From: JBOFCO01 sp051646105
Lineage (GTDB): Bacteria; Pseudomonadota; Alphaproteobacteria; Rhodobacterales; Rhodobacteraceae
Reading direction: 5' to 3'
Length of the DNA stretch: 34,022 nt
NCBI GenBank assembly: GCA_051646105.1
Contig: JBOFCO010000180.1
Span: forward strand, 1 to 34,022
The position numbers and the translations under genes are program-made. The notes under the pieces were generated by a model that saw only the letters and a list, made by a program, of their open reading frames with translations, made no database searches and was not told the origin of the DNA. How positions within the stretch are numbered: position 1 is the first letter of the stretch; every line of letters begins with the position of its first letter. This document shows positions 1-7,277 of the stretch, one piece after another.

Positions 1-100
1 GGATTGCACGGCGCTTCGCGCATTTGGCTGGCAGCCAGGCGGGATGGCGCGGCTGGCGGCCTGCCTGCCCGATCTGGTTCCGCCAGCCCCGCATTAACCG

Positions 101-1276
101 CTATCGCTGCGGCTGTGTCACATCATGCTGGTACAGCCAGTCATAGCTTTTCAACGCCCGCCCCGGCATCAGGGCCCCGGCAAGCTTCAGCGCCACATGC
201 GCGAAAGAGCCGACCGGGCCGGACAGATGATAAAGCTTTGCATTGCGATTGGCGGCCTCGACAATGCGCAGCACCCTTGCGCGCCGGGCAAGCTGATAGG
301 CCGCAAGCGCGCTGGCGCTGTCTTCATGGACGGACAGGCAGTCGGCCAGAACCCAGGCATCCTCCAGCGCCATGTTGGCCCCCTGCGCCAGGAATGGCAG
401 TGTCGGATGCGCGGCATCGCCAAGCAGTGCCGCACCCCAACCGGGACCGGCGGCAAAGAACCGCTGGGCAACCTCATGCCGGAACAAACCCCAAAGCCAG
501 GGATCTTCGACCTGATCCAGCCAGCCGCGCACCAATGGGCAGAAATCGCGAAACGCCAGCCGCAACGGCATTGAATCGTCGCGCAGGTGCCAGCCTTCGT
601 CGGCCCAGCGGCGGCGTTCCTCGACCGCGACGATGTTGCGCAACAGGCCGCCCCGCAGCGGATAGCTGACCAGATGCCGCCCCGGCCCGGTAAAGACCTG
701 TGCCACCGGCGCGGCACCCGGTTCGCCCGGAATCACCGCACGCCAGGCCACCTGCTGCGTGAAAAACGGCGCTTCCGATCCGTTGATCGCGGGACGCAGT
801 CGTGAATGCAGGCCGTCGGCACCAATCAACAATGGCGCGGCGACACGCGTTCCATCTGCAAGGACAACTTGCGGTCCGTCCTCGGCCAGCATCACACGGT
901 CCACCCTGGCATTCAGCCGGATATCGACCCCGACCTCACGCGCACCGCTTGCCAGAACATCGATCAGATCGGCACGATGGGTCAGGTGATAGCCCAGCCC
1001 GGAAAGATCCATCTGCATCAGCAGGCCGCCGTCACCACCGTTACGGATTTCGACCGCCGACGCGGACATGGCAGCGGCGACAAGCGCGCGGTCAAGGCCA
1101 AGGGCGCGCAACACTGCAAAACCATTCGGGGAAACCTGCAGCCCGGCACCCAGATCGGTCAGCGCCTCGGCCTGTTCATAAAGGGTGACAGCCGCCCCGC
1201 GCATGGCCAGGGCACGGGCCACCGCCAACCCTGCGACACCGCCGCCCAGAACCGTGGCACTCTGTCCGATCAGCAT
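101..1276 (-). CDS. FAD-dependent monooxygenase (salicylate hydroxylase / UbiH-like family)
   Basis: A 391-residue flavoprotein of the class A aromatic hydroxylase fold. The N-terminus has the Rossmann FAD motif GGGVAGL (residues 11-17) with an acidic residue, E34, at the end of the second strand. A DG motif (IGADGLHSRLR) lies mid-protein and the GD motif (GDAAHPTLPFLAQGANMALEDA region) follows near two thirds. Together these are diagnostic for NAD(P)H- and FAD-dependent monooxygenases that hydroxylate aromatic or related rings. The substrate cannot be read from the sequence; 3-hydroxybenzoate, salicylate or a quinone precursor are all possible. Length is typical. It starts at ATG and lies downstream of dksA on the same strand, with a hairpin between them, so it is probably transcribed separately. 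Cytosolic or membrane-peripheral. Family assignment is sure; the specific reaction is unknown. Confidence 0.9.
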   Translation of the reverse strand: MLIGQSATVLGGGVAGLAVARALAMRGAAVTLYEQAEALTDLGAGLQVSPNGFAVLRALGLDRALVAAAMSASAVEIRNGGDGGLLMQMDLSGLGYHLTHRADLIDVLASGAREVGVDIRLNARVDRVMLAEDGPQVVLADGTRVAAPLLIGADGLHSRLRPAINGSEAPFFTQQVAWRAVIPGEPGAAPVAQVFTGPGRHLVSYPLRGGLLRNIVAVEERRRWADEGWHLRDDSMPLRLAFRDFCPLVRGWLDQVEDPWLWGLFRHEVAQRFFAAGPGWGAALLGDAAHPTLPFLAQGANMALEDAWVLADCLSVHEDSASALAAYQLARRARVLRIVEAANRNAKLYHLSGPVGSFAHVALKLAGALMPGRALKSYDWLYQHDVTQPQR

Positions 1277-1298
1277 GCCGCACCTTCAATGCAATAAC

Positions 1299-1320
1299 AC
1301 CGGAACCTTTCGGCCCCGGT
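1299..1320 (-). terminator. Hairpin with GAAA loop after dksA
   Basis: Read on the minus strand, ACCGGGGCC pairs with GGTTCCGGT (two G-U pairs) around a GAAA tetraloop. It sits about 40 bases after the dksA stop and before the monooxygenase start. No long T run follows, so termination is an inference. Confidence 0.45.
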
Positions 1321-1361
1321 GCCCTATAACCTGAACCTGACCGGCAGGGAAACCCGCCGTA

Positions 1362-1784
1362 TCAGTCGTCGCGGTGCACACGCTCGCGGCGTTCATGCTT
1401 TTCCTGCGCTTCCAGCGTCATCGTGGCGATGGGCCGCGCATCCAGCCGTTTCAGGCTGATCGGCTCCCCCGTCATTTCGCAATAGCCGAATTCACCGTTG
1501 TCGATCCGGCGCAGGGCCGCGTCGATCTTGCTGACCAGTTTGCGCTGACGATCACGGGTGCGCAGTTCCAGCGCACGATCGGTTTCCTCGCTGGCGCGAT
1601 CCGCCACATCGGGAACGTTGCGGGCCGAATCCTGCAATCCCTCGATGGTTTCAGCGCTTTGGTCCAGCAGTTCCTGCTTCCAGGCCAGCAGCTTCCGGCG
1701 GAAGTATTCAAGCTGGCGATCGTTCATGAACGGTTCGTCTTCGGCGGGACGGTAATCTTCCGGGAGAAAGACTTCCACTTTCAT
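1362..1784 (-). CDS. dksA: RNA polymerase-binding transcription factor DksA
   Basis: DksA binds the RNA polymerase secondary channel and, with ppGpp, adjusts rRNA and amino-acid promoters. I choose the start at MKVEVFLPED (140 residues) because this N-terminus matches alphaproteobacterial DksA; an in-frame extension upstream would add 25 atypical residues. Residues 28-95 form the coiled coil. Its tip keeps the functional D-x-x-D-x-A pattern (D59, D62, A64), and LELRTRDRQRKL follows. The C-terminal globular domain keeps only C102 of the four zinc-finger cysteines; the other three positions are T105, T123 and A126. A single-cysteine DksA that still works is known from Rhodobacter sphaeroides, so this is a lineage trait and not damage. 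The next gene, on the other strand, starts 180 bases away. Confidence 0.93.
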   Translation of the reverse strand: MKVEVFLPEDYRPAEDEPFMNDRQLEYFRRKLLAWKQELLDQSAETIEGLQDSARNVPDVADRASEETDRALELRTRDRQRKLVSKIDAALRRIDNGEFGYCEMTGEPISLKRLDARPIATMTLEAQEKHERRERVHRDD

Positions 1785-1964
1785 TCCTGCACCCTTCGTT
1801 ACCGAAGCGGGGATGTCTTCATGACTTGCACGCATCGGGTACCTCTTGCCGCGATGCAATATCCCAAGCCTGCGGGGATGTCACTAGCCGAAAGCCGCTA
1901 TCACCCGGAATTCAACCTGTGCTAGCGTCCGCCCGTCAAAGATCGGGAACGGACTGCGCCAGCC

Positions 1965-2804
1965 ATGAAATTTACCTCGACCGAACAATATGTTGCATCG
2001 GATGACCTGCGGATTTCCGTCAATGCCGCGATCGCGCTGGAACGCCCGCTGCTGGTCAAGGGAGAGCCAGGCACAGGCAAGACGGAACTGGCCCGGCAGG
2101 TGGCGAAAGCGCTGGGGATGGACCTGATCGAGTGGCACATCAAATCCACCACCCGCGCGGCGCAGGGATTGTACGAATACGATGCCGTCAGCCGCCTGCG
2201 CGACAGCCAGCTTGGCGACGAGCGCGTGCATGATGTGAAAAACTACATCCGCAAGGGCAAGCTGTGGCAGGCGTTCGAGGCCTCTGAAAAGGTCGTGCTG
2301 CTGATCGACGAGGTGGACAAGGCCGATATCGAGTTTCCAAACGACCTGCTGCAGGAATTGGACCGGATGGAATTTCATGTCTATGAAACCGGTGAAACCA
2401 TCCGCGCCCGGCACCGCCCGGTGGTCATCATAACATCCAACAATGAAAAAGACCTGCCCGACGCCTTTTTGCGCCGCTGCTTTTTCCACTACATCCGCTT
2501 CCCGGACGAAGACACGCTGCGCGCCATCGTCGCCGTGCATTTTCCCGGCCTGAAACCGGCCCTGCTGTCGGCGGCGCTGCGGGCCTTCTTCGAGTTGCGC
2601 GAAACGCCTGGGCTGAAAAAGAAGCCCTCGACTTCGGAAATGCTGGACTGGCTGCGGCTGCTGGTGGCCGAGGATCTGTCACCCGAGGATTTGCAAGGCG
2701 ACGCCACGAACGCCCTGCCCCGGCTGCACGGTGCCTTGCTGAAAAACGAACAGGATGTGGCCCTGTTCGAAAGGCTGGCCTTCATGGCACGCGGGCGGCG
2801 TTAG
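1965..2804 (+). CDS. MoxR-family AAA+ ATPase
   Basis: A 279-residue AAA+ ATPase. Walker A is GEPGTGKT (33-40), Walker B is VVLLIDE (110-116), and a sensor-1 segment IITSNNEKDLPDAFLRRC follows, with an alpha-helical lid in the last 80 residues. This pattern is the MoxR branch, whose members act as chaperone-like ATPases that mature or load cofactors into partner proteins, usually with a von Willebrand factor A (CoxE-like) protein encoded next door. Here no VWA gene follows: the stop codon TAG overlaps the purN stop from the other strand (bases TTAG at 2801-2804). The partner is therefore elsewhere or absent. Start ATG; no strong ribosome binding site. Family is certain, client unknown. Confidence 0.9.
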   Translation: MKFTSTEQYVASDDLRISVNAAIALERPLLVKGEPGTGKTELARQVAKALGMDLIEWHIKSTTRAAQGLYEYDAVSRLRDSQLGDERVHDVKNYIRKGKLWQAFEASEKVVLLIDEVDKADIEFPNDLLQELDRMEFHVYETGETIRARHRPVVIITSNNEKDLPDAFLRRCFFHYIRFPDEDTLRAIVAVHFPGLKPALLSAALRAFFELRETPGLKKKPSTSEMLDWLRLLVAEDLSPEDLQGDATNALPRLHGALLKNEQDVALFERLAFMARGRR

Positions 2805-3394
2805 TCACCCAGCCGCAGAAGATCGCGGTTGCCTTCCGCAAAGCGGTGCAGCACCGCCGGGTAAAGCCGGTGTTCCTGTTTCAGCACGCGAGCGGCAAGG
2901 GTATCGGCAGTATCCCCCGGCAGCACTGGCACCACCGCTTGACCCAGAACCGGCCCGGCATCCAGGTCTGCCGTCACCTCATGTACGGTGCAGCCCGCCT
3001 GCCCGTCGCCCGCATCCAGCGCACGCTGGTGGGTGTGCAGGCCGGGGTATTTCGGCAGCAGCGAAGGGTGGATGTTCAGCATCCGGCCCCGAAACCGCGA
3101 TATGAAATCCGGGGTCAGCACCCGCATGAATCCTGCCAGACAGATGATGTCGGGCCGGGCCTCAAGGATCGGTTTCAGCAATTCCGCCTCGAACGCGGCG
3201 CGGTCGCCGCGGAAGGGGCGGTGATCGACGGCGGCGACGGGAATGCCCCTTTCCGCTGCCAGCGCCAACCCCTGCGCCTCGGGCTGGTTTGACACGACAA
3301 GCACCGGTTGCGCCGGATGATCGCCGGTCATGCTGTCGACCAGCGCCACCATGTTGGAACCGCCGCCCGAAATCAGGATGGCGACACGCTTCAC
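2801..3394 (-). CDS. purN: Phosphoribosylglycinamide formyltransferase 1
   Basis: PurN transfers a formyl group from 10-formyl-tetrahydrofolate to glycinamide ribonucleotide, the third step of purine synthesis, in the cytosol. The 197-residue protein has the phosphate-binding start (ILISGGGSNM), the catalytic asparagine and histidine in MLNIHPSLLP (N107, H109) and the catalytic aspartate in TADLDAGP (D145), spaced as in the E. coli enzyme. It starts with GTG, which overlaps the purM stop as GTGA, so translation is probably coupled to purM. Its TAA stop overlaps the stop of the convergent MoxR ATPase gene. Full length and intact. Confidence 0.97.
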   Translation of the reverse strand: MKRVAILISGGGSNMVALVDSMTGDHPAQPVLVVSNQPEAQGLALAAERGIPVAAVDHRPFRGDRAAFEAELLKPILEARPDIICLAGFMRVLTPDFISRFRGRMLNIHPSLLPKYPGLHTHQRALDAGDGQAGCTVHEVTADLDAGPVLGQAVVPVLPGDTADTLAARVLKQEHRLYPAVLHRFAEGNRDLLRLGD

Positions 3395-4437
3395 AAAAGC
3401 CGCCCGCTGTAGGCAACGCCCGCGCCCTGCACCACCTCGCCAATACGGGTCACGGTTTCACCCTGCGCGGCCAGTTCGGCGGCCAGCGCATCGGCCCGGT
3501 CAGCGGCCACGACCGCGATCATGCCAATGCCGGAGTTGAAGGTTTTCAAAAGCTCCGGTTCAGCCATGCCCGCAGTTTCCGCCAGCCAGCGGAACACGCC
3601 CGGCAACGCCCATGCCGACAGGTCGATGCGTGCGCCCAGCCCTTCGGGCAGCACGCGCGGCAGGTTTTCGGTCAGCCCCCCGCCGGTGATATGGGCCAGC
3701 GCGTGAACACCCCCCGCCCTGACAGCCGCCAGCGCAGGTTTCACGTAAAGCCGGGTGGGCGTCAGCAGCGCCGCGCCCAGCGTTCCGCCCGAAAACGGCG
3801 AGGCCGCATCCCAGCCCAGCCCCGACAGTTCCACCACCTTGCGCACAAAGGAATAGCCATTGGAATGGACCCCGTCGGATGCCAGCCCCAGCAGCACATC
3901 GCCTGCAACCACCCCCTGCGGCAGATCATGGCCACGCTCCATCGCGCCGACAGCGAACCCGGCAAGGTCGAAATCACCCTTGTGATACATGCCCGGCATT
4001 TCCGCCGTTTCGCCGCCGATCAAGGCACAACCGGAGGCTTCACATCCTGCCGCGATGCCCTCGATGATGCGGGTGGCCTGATCGACATCGAGCTTGCCGG
4101 TGGCGAAGTAATCAAGGAAAAACAGTGGCTCTGCCCCCTGACAGACCAGATCGTTCACGCACATAGCGACAAGATCGATACCGATCGTGTCGACATTGCC
4201 GGTATCGATGGCGATGCGCAGCTTGGTGCCGACCCCGTCGGTTGCGGCGACCAGAACCGGGTCGGAATACCCCGCTGCTTTCAGATCGAACAGCGCGCCA
4301 AATCCGCCAAGGCCCGACATGGTTCCGGGCCGGTTCGTGCGTTTCGCGGCTGGTTTGATCCGTTCAACAAGCGCATTTCCGGCATCAATATCAACGCCCG
4401 CATCCGCATAGGTCAGGCCATTCTTCCGCTCGGTCAT
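3391..4437 (-). CDS. purM: Phosphoribosylformylglycinamidine cyclo-ligase (AIR synthetase)
   Basis: PurM closes the imidazole ring, converting FGAM and ATP to aminoimidazole ribonucleotide, the fifth step of purine synthesis. I choose ATG at 4437 (348 residues, MTERKNGLTYADAG), which has AAGGAG 9 bases upstream; the longer frame upstream would put 85 unrelated residues in front. The nucleotide-binding glycine-rich motifs are present: ATDGVGTKL (65-73) and GGETAEMPG (141-149), followed by the SDGVHSNGYS and HITGGG segments of the PurM/PurL fold. It is the first gene of a purM-purN operon with a 4-base overlap, and its promoter lies at 4473-4501. Confidence 0.97.
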   Translation of the reverse strand: MTERKNGLTYADAGVDIDAGNALVERIKPAAKRTNRPGTMSGLGGFGALFDLKAAGYSDPVLVAATDGVGTKLRIAIDTGNVDTIGIDLVAMCVNDLVCQGAEPLFFLDYFATGKLDVDQATRIIEGIAAGCEASGCALIGGETAEMPGMYHKGDFDLAGFAVGAMERGHDLPQGVVAGDVLLGLASDGVHSNGYSFVRKVVELSGLGWDAASPFSGGTLGAALLTPTRLYVKPALAAVRAGGVHALAHITGGGLTENLPRVLPEGLGARIDLSAWALPGVFRWLAETAGMAEPELLKTFNSGIGMIAVVAADRADALAAELAAQGETVTRIGEVVQGAGVAYSGRLL

Positions 4438-4459
4438 CTTCCGCCGCTCCTTCCGCACC

Positions 4460-4473
4460 CGCAGGTGCCTGCG
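4460..4473. promoter_or_regulatory. Palindrome over the predicted purM start point
   Basis: CGCAGG-TG-CCTGCG is a perfect 6+6 inverted repeat directly after the purM -10 element, covering the expected transcription start. It is a candidate operator or the first hairpin of the leader. The binding protein is unknown. Confidence 0.4.
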
Positions 4474-4501
4474 CCATAGCGCTTCCACGCGGCAACCGCA
4501 A
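4473..4501 (-). promoter_or_regulatory. purM promoter (TTGCGG-N17-TATGGC)
   Basis: On the minus strand TTGCGG (4501-4496) and TATGGC (4478-4473) are 17 bases apart, placing the start point near 4466 and giving a leader of about 30 bases before purM. Confidence 0.6.
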
Positions 4502-4575
4502 CAAAGCGGGTTTGAAATCGACGGTGCCGCCTCTATCTGATGCGAAGCGACACAATGACCGGAATGGGGACACGC

Positions 4576-5481
4576 ATGATCGAGGGCCCGGTTGCCATTC
4601 TGGCAAACGCAGGGGCAGGCAAGAAAGCCGCCGCGCGGATGGAGACGCTCTTGCAGCCCTTTCACGACTCGGGCCTGCACCCCGACGTGCACTTGATCCG
4701 CAACGGGAAAACCCTGCCGGCAGAAGCCGCCCGGATTGCGAAGGGCGGTTATCGCAGCGTGATTGCGGCAGGTGGGGACGGGACCATCTGCACCATTGCC
4801 ACCGCACTCGCGGGGACCGGCATTGCGCTTGGTGTCATTCCGATGGGCACGTTCAACTATTTCGCGCGCAGCCTCGGCCTGCCGAACGATCCCGAACAGG
4901 CCATAGCCGCGCTGCTGACCGGGCAGTTACAGACCGTGTCGGCGGGAGAGGTGAACGGCAAGCTGTTCCTGAACAACGCCAGCCTTGGCCTTTACCCTGC
5001 CCTGCTGGAACAGCGCGAGGCCGCCTATGCGAAATGGGGCCGGTCGCGGCTGGCGGCCTATTGGTCGGCCCTGCGCACCTTGGCCACCTATGACCGGCCC
5101 AGCCGGCTGCGCGTGACCATTGACGGCAAGATCGACCATCTGCGCAGCCCCATGGTCTTTGTCGCGCAATCCGCCTTCCAGCTGGAGGAGAGCGGACTGG
5201 AAGGTGCCGATCTTATCCGGGACGGCAAGTTCGCCATCTATATCGCGCCGGAACTGCGCCGCTGGCAGGTGCTGATCTTTGCCCTGAAAATGGCGCTTCG
5301 CGCGGCACGGCCCTATCGGGACTTTACCCTGATCGGGGCCGACGAGATGCTGGTGGAAACCCGCAATCGGCGCAGGACCATCGCGCGGGATGGAGAGCGG
5401 GAAAAGATGGACTCTCCCTTTCACTTCCGGGTGCTGCCGGATGCGCTTACGGTGATCGTTCCCACCGAACAGGCGGCGTGA
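4576..5481 (+). CDS. Diacylglycerol kinase-family lipid kinase (YegS/DagK-like)
   Basis: A 301-residue protein of the diacylglycerol kinase catalytic domain family, which phosphorylates lipid hydroxyl groups with ATP at the inner membrane face. The nucleotide-binding signature AAGGDGTICTIA (GGDGT at 66-70) and the following GTFNYFARSLGLP block (91-103) are typical. I choose ATG at 4576 (MIEGPVAILANAGAG) because the beta strand starting the fold begins right there and GGGGA precedes it; ATGs at 4540, 4555 and 4564 are in frame but add unrelated residues. It is followed after 4 bases by a phosphoesterase gene, so the two are probably one transcript, divergent from purM. The lipid substrate (diacylglycerol, phosphatidylglycerol or a sphingoid base) cannot be told from sequence. 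Confidence 0.9.
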   Translation: MIEGPVAILANAGAGKKAAARMETLLQPFHDSGLHPDVHLIRNGKTLPAEAARIAKGGYRSVIAAGGDGTICTIATALAGTGIALGVIPMGTFNYFARSLGLPNDPEQAIAALLTGQLQTVSAGEVNGKLFLNNASLGLYPALLEQREAAYAKWGRSRLAAYWSALRTLATYDRPSRLRVTIDGKIDHLRSPMVFVAQSAFQLEESGLEGADLIRDGKFAIYIAPELRRWQVLIFALKMALRAARPYRDFTLIGADEMLVETRNRRRTIARDGEREKMDSPFHFRVLPDALTVIVPTEQAA

Positions 5482-5485
5482 CGGC

Positions 5486-6313
5486 ATGGGGCGGCTGCTG
5501 CACCTTTCGGACCTGCATTTCGGCACCGACCGGCCCGAACTGATCGCGCCGCTGACCGCGCTGTGTCACCGGCTTGCCCCCGATCTTACGGTGATCTCTG
5601 GCGATCTGACCCAGCGGGCACGCAGCGGGCAATGGCGCGCAGCGCGCAAGTTCATTGCGGGAATGCCCGGGCCGGTGCTGTGCGTGCCCGGCAACCACGA
5701 CATGCCGCTTTACAATATCTTCATGCGGTTGCTCGCGCCATTTGCCGGCTATCGCAGCGCCGTCGCGCGCGATCTGGAACCCATGGCCGAAACTCCTGAC
5801 CTGCGCGTGATCGGAATGAACACAGCCGATCCCCATGTCTGGCAACGCGGGCTGATCCGGCCTGCGTCACTGGAGCAGGCCGTGGACAGGCTGCAAGGCG
5901 CGAAACCCGGTCAGCTTCGCGTCGTGGTGATGCATCATCCCCTGTTCCAGCCGCCCGAAACCGGCAAGGCGGGCATGAAGGGCGCCGATGACGCAGCGCT
6001 CGCCCTGGCCGAGGCCGGGGCCGATCTGATCCTGACCGGCCATCTGCACAAATGGGCCGCCGATCCTTTTACCCTGCGCGAGGGCGGACGAAGGATGCTG
6101 TGTGTTCAGGCGGGAACCACCCTGTCGACGCGACTGCGTGGCACGCAGAACGATTTCAATCTGATCGAATATGACGGCACCGGACCGACCGGCGGTCTGG
6201 TCCGGGTAACACGGTATCACGCCGTCGGCGAAAGCGCCGCGTTCACACCCGACAGCGTGACCCATTTCCGGCAGGACGACCGCAAGCTGGGCTGGGGCCG
6301 ACATGCGGAATGA
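5486..6313 (+). CDS. Calcineurin-like metallophosphoesterase
   Basis: A 275-residue binuclear metallophosphoesterase. All metal-ligand motifs are visible in order: DLH (D9, H11), GDLT (D40), GNHD (N70, H71), MHHP (H150, H151) and GHLH (H186, H188). The family cleaves phosphomonoesters or diesters, including cyclic nucleotides (CpdA), UDP-diacylglucosamine (LpxH) and others; this one is most like the broad Icc/CpdA class, but the substrate is not determined. The start ATG is 4 bases after the stop of the lipid kinase gene, so the two are cotranscribed and a phospholipid-related substrate is possible. No signal peptide, so cytosolic. Intact. Confidence 0.9.
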   Translation: MGRLLHLSDLHFGTDRPELIAPLTALCHRLAPDLTVISGDLTQRARSGQWRAARKFIAGMPGPVLCVPGNHDMPLYNIFMRLLAPFAGYRSAVARDLEPMAETPDLRVIGMNTADPHVWQRGLIRPASLEQAVDRLQGAKPGQLRVVVMHHPLFQPPETGKAGMKGADDAALALAEAGADLILTGHLHKWAADPFTLREGGRRMLCVQAGTTLSTRLRGTQNDFNLIEYDGTGPTGGLVRVTRYHAVGESAAFTPDSVTHFRQDDRKLGWGRHAE

Positions 6314-6320
6314 GGCTGCG

Positions 6321-6346
6321 CCCACCGCTCTTGCCCACCGCTCTTG
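6321..6346 (+). repeat. Perfect 13-base tandem duplication in the tRNA promoter
   Basis: CCCACCGCTCTTG occurs twice in direct succession (6321-6333 and 6334-6346). The second copy supplies the first bases of the tRNA -35 element; the first copy offers another TTG upstream. Confidence 0.9.
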
Positions 6347-6372
6347 CTCACGGCGCCCGCAATCTGTTAGGC
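6344..6372 (+). promoter_or_regulatory. tRNA promoter (TTGCTC-N17-TTAGGC)
   Basis: TTGCTC at 6344-6349 and TTAGGC at 6367-6372 with 17 bases between place the start point near 6379, five bases before the mature tRNA. Confidence 0.6.
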
Positions 6373-6383
6373 AGAACCCGGTC

Positions 6384-6459
6384 GGGCCTGTAGCTCAATG
6401 GTCAGAGCAGGGCGCTCATAACGCCTTGGTTGGGGGTTCGAGTCCCTCCGGGCCTACCA
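6384..6459 (+). tRNA. tRNA with CAU anticodon, probably tRNA-Ile2 (lysidine-modified)
   Basis: A 76-base cloverleaf. The acceptor GGGCCTG pairs with CGGGCCT (two G-U pairs), the D stem is GCTC/GAGC, the anticodon stem GGGCG/CGCCT encloses the loop CTCATAA with anticodon CAT, and the T stem is GGGGG/CCCTC with loop TTCGAGT. A73 and CCA are encoded. The loop CTCATAA followed by TTGGT resembles tRNA-Ile2, whose C34 is converted to lysidine by TilS to read AUA. The elongator tRNA-Met of this group has a different anticodon stem, and an initiator would have a C1-A72 mismatch. Isotype confidence is about 0.75; the tRNA itself is certain. Confidence 0.95.
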
Positions 6460-6485
6460 ATGGTTTTCAGTCAGCCGGTGCTGTG

Positions 6486-7274
6486 ATGTCGGAACAGGTT
6501 CTTCTGCGCGAGGATCGGGGCAGCATCGCCACGCTGACGATGAATCGCCCGGCTGCGCTGAATGCGCTGTCGGATGCGATGCTGGCGGCGCTGTCAGACG
6601 GGTTCGCGGCGCTGCGGGAGGACAGTTCGATACGTGTGGTGATCCTGCGCGGGGCGGGTAAGGCCTTCTGCGCGGGCCATGATCTGCGTGAAATGCAGGC
6701 AGGGCGCGGCGCGGGCGATGGCGGGCGGGCCTATTTCAACGATCTGTTCCGTCGCTGCGGAGAGGTGATGCAGGCCATTCCCGCCTTGCCTCAGCCGGTG
6801 ATCGCGGAAGTGCACGGCATCGCCACGGCGGCGGGCTGTCAGCTTGTCGCCAGTTGTGACATGGCCGTTGCCACCGAGGGCACGAGGTTTGGCGTCAACG
6901 GCGTGAACATCGGCCTGTTCTGTTCGACCCCGATGGTGGCACTGACCCGCAACGTGCCCGCAAAGCAGGCGTTCGAGATGCTGACCACGGGCGAGTTTGT
7001 CAATGCCGCGCGGGCACGCGAGATCGGTCTGGTCAACCGTGTGGTGCCCGCGGACGAGCTTTCCGCCGAAACAGGCAGGCTGGCCGAAACACTGGCCGCC
7101 AAGCTGAAGGGCACGCTGAAAATCGGCAAGCAGGCCTTTTACCAGCAGCTTGGTCTGCCGCTGGCCCAGGCCTATGCCCATACCGGGGCCGTGATGGCCG
7201 AAAACATGATGTGGCGCGACACCGAGGAAGGCATCGCGGCCTTTCTGGACAAGCGCAAGCCGGACTGGTCCTGA
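6486..7274 (+). CDS. Enoyl-CoA hydratase/isomerase-family protein (ECHDC3-like)
   Basis: A 262-residue crotonase-fold protein. The oxyanion-hole segments are present: AFCAGHDLREM and the HGIATAAGCQLVASCDMAVA stretch, and the C-terminus WRDTEEGIAAFLDKRKP is typical of crotonases. The two catalytic glutamates of hydratases are missing: the E in GGCE is Q here (AAGCQ) and the E in FGxPE is G (FGVNG). Water addition is therefore doubtful; the protein may act on another acyl-CoA or have a non-hydratase role, as in the ECHDC3 branch it resembles. The frame is open upstream through the tRNA, so the start is the ATG at 6486, or the GTG just before it. There is no clear ribosome binding site and no partner beta-oxidation gene nearby. 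Confidence 0.85.
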   Translation: MSEQVLLREDRGSIATLTMNRPAALNALSDAMLAALSDGFAALREDSSIRVVILRGAGKAFCAGHDLREMQAGRGAGDGGRAYFNDLFRRCGEVMQAIPALPQPVIAEVHGIATAAGCQLVASCDMAVATEGTRFGVNGVNIGLFCSTPMVALTRNVPAKQAFEMLTTGEFVNAARAREIGLVNRVVPADELSAETGRLAETLAAKLKGTLKIGKQAFYQQLGLPLAQAYAHTGAVMAENMMWRDTEEGIAAFLDKRKPDWS

Positions 7275-7277
7275 GAC

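Noticed and set aside
1..100. Possible gene at the left edge
   Set aside because: A leftward frame from an ATG near 94 is open to the edge, but only about 30 residues are visible, with no recognisable motif and no ribosome binding site.
3289..4479. 396-residue rightward open frame opposite purM
   Set aside because: Shadow of purM, with no domain and no ribosome binding site.
6384..6459. Call of initiator or elongator tRNA-Met for the CAU tRNA
   Set aside because: No C1-A72 mismatch and no GC-clamped anticodon stem as in initiators, and the anticodon arm differs from the elongator tRNA-Met of this group.
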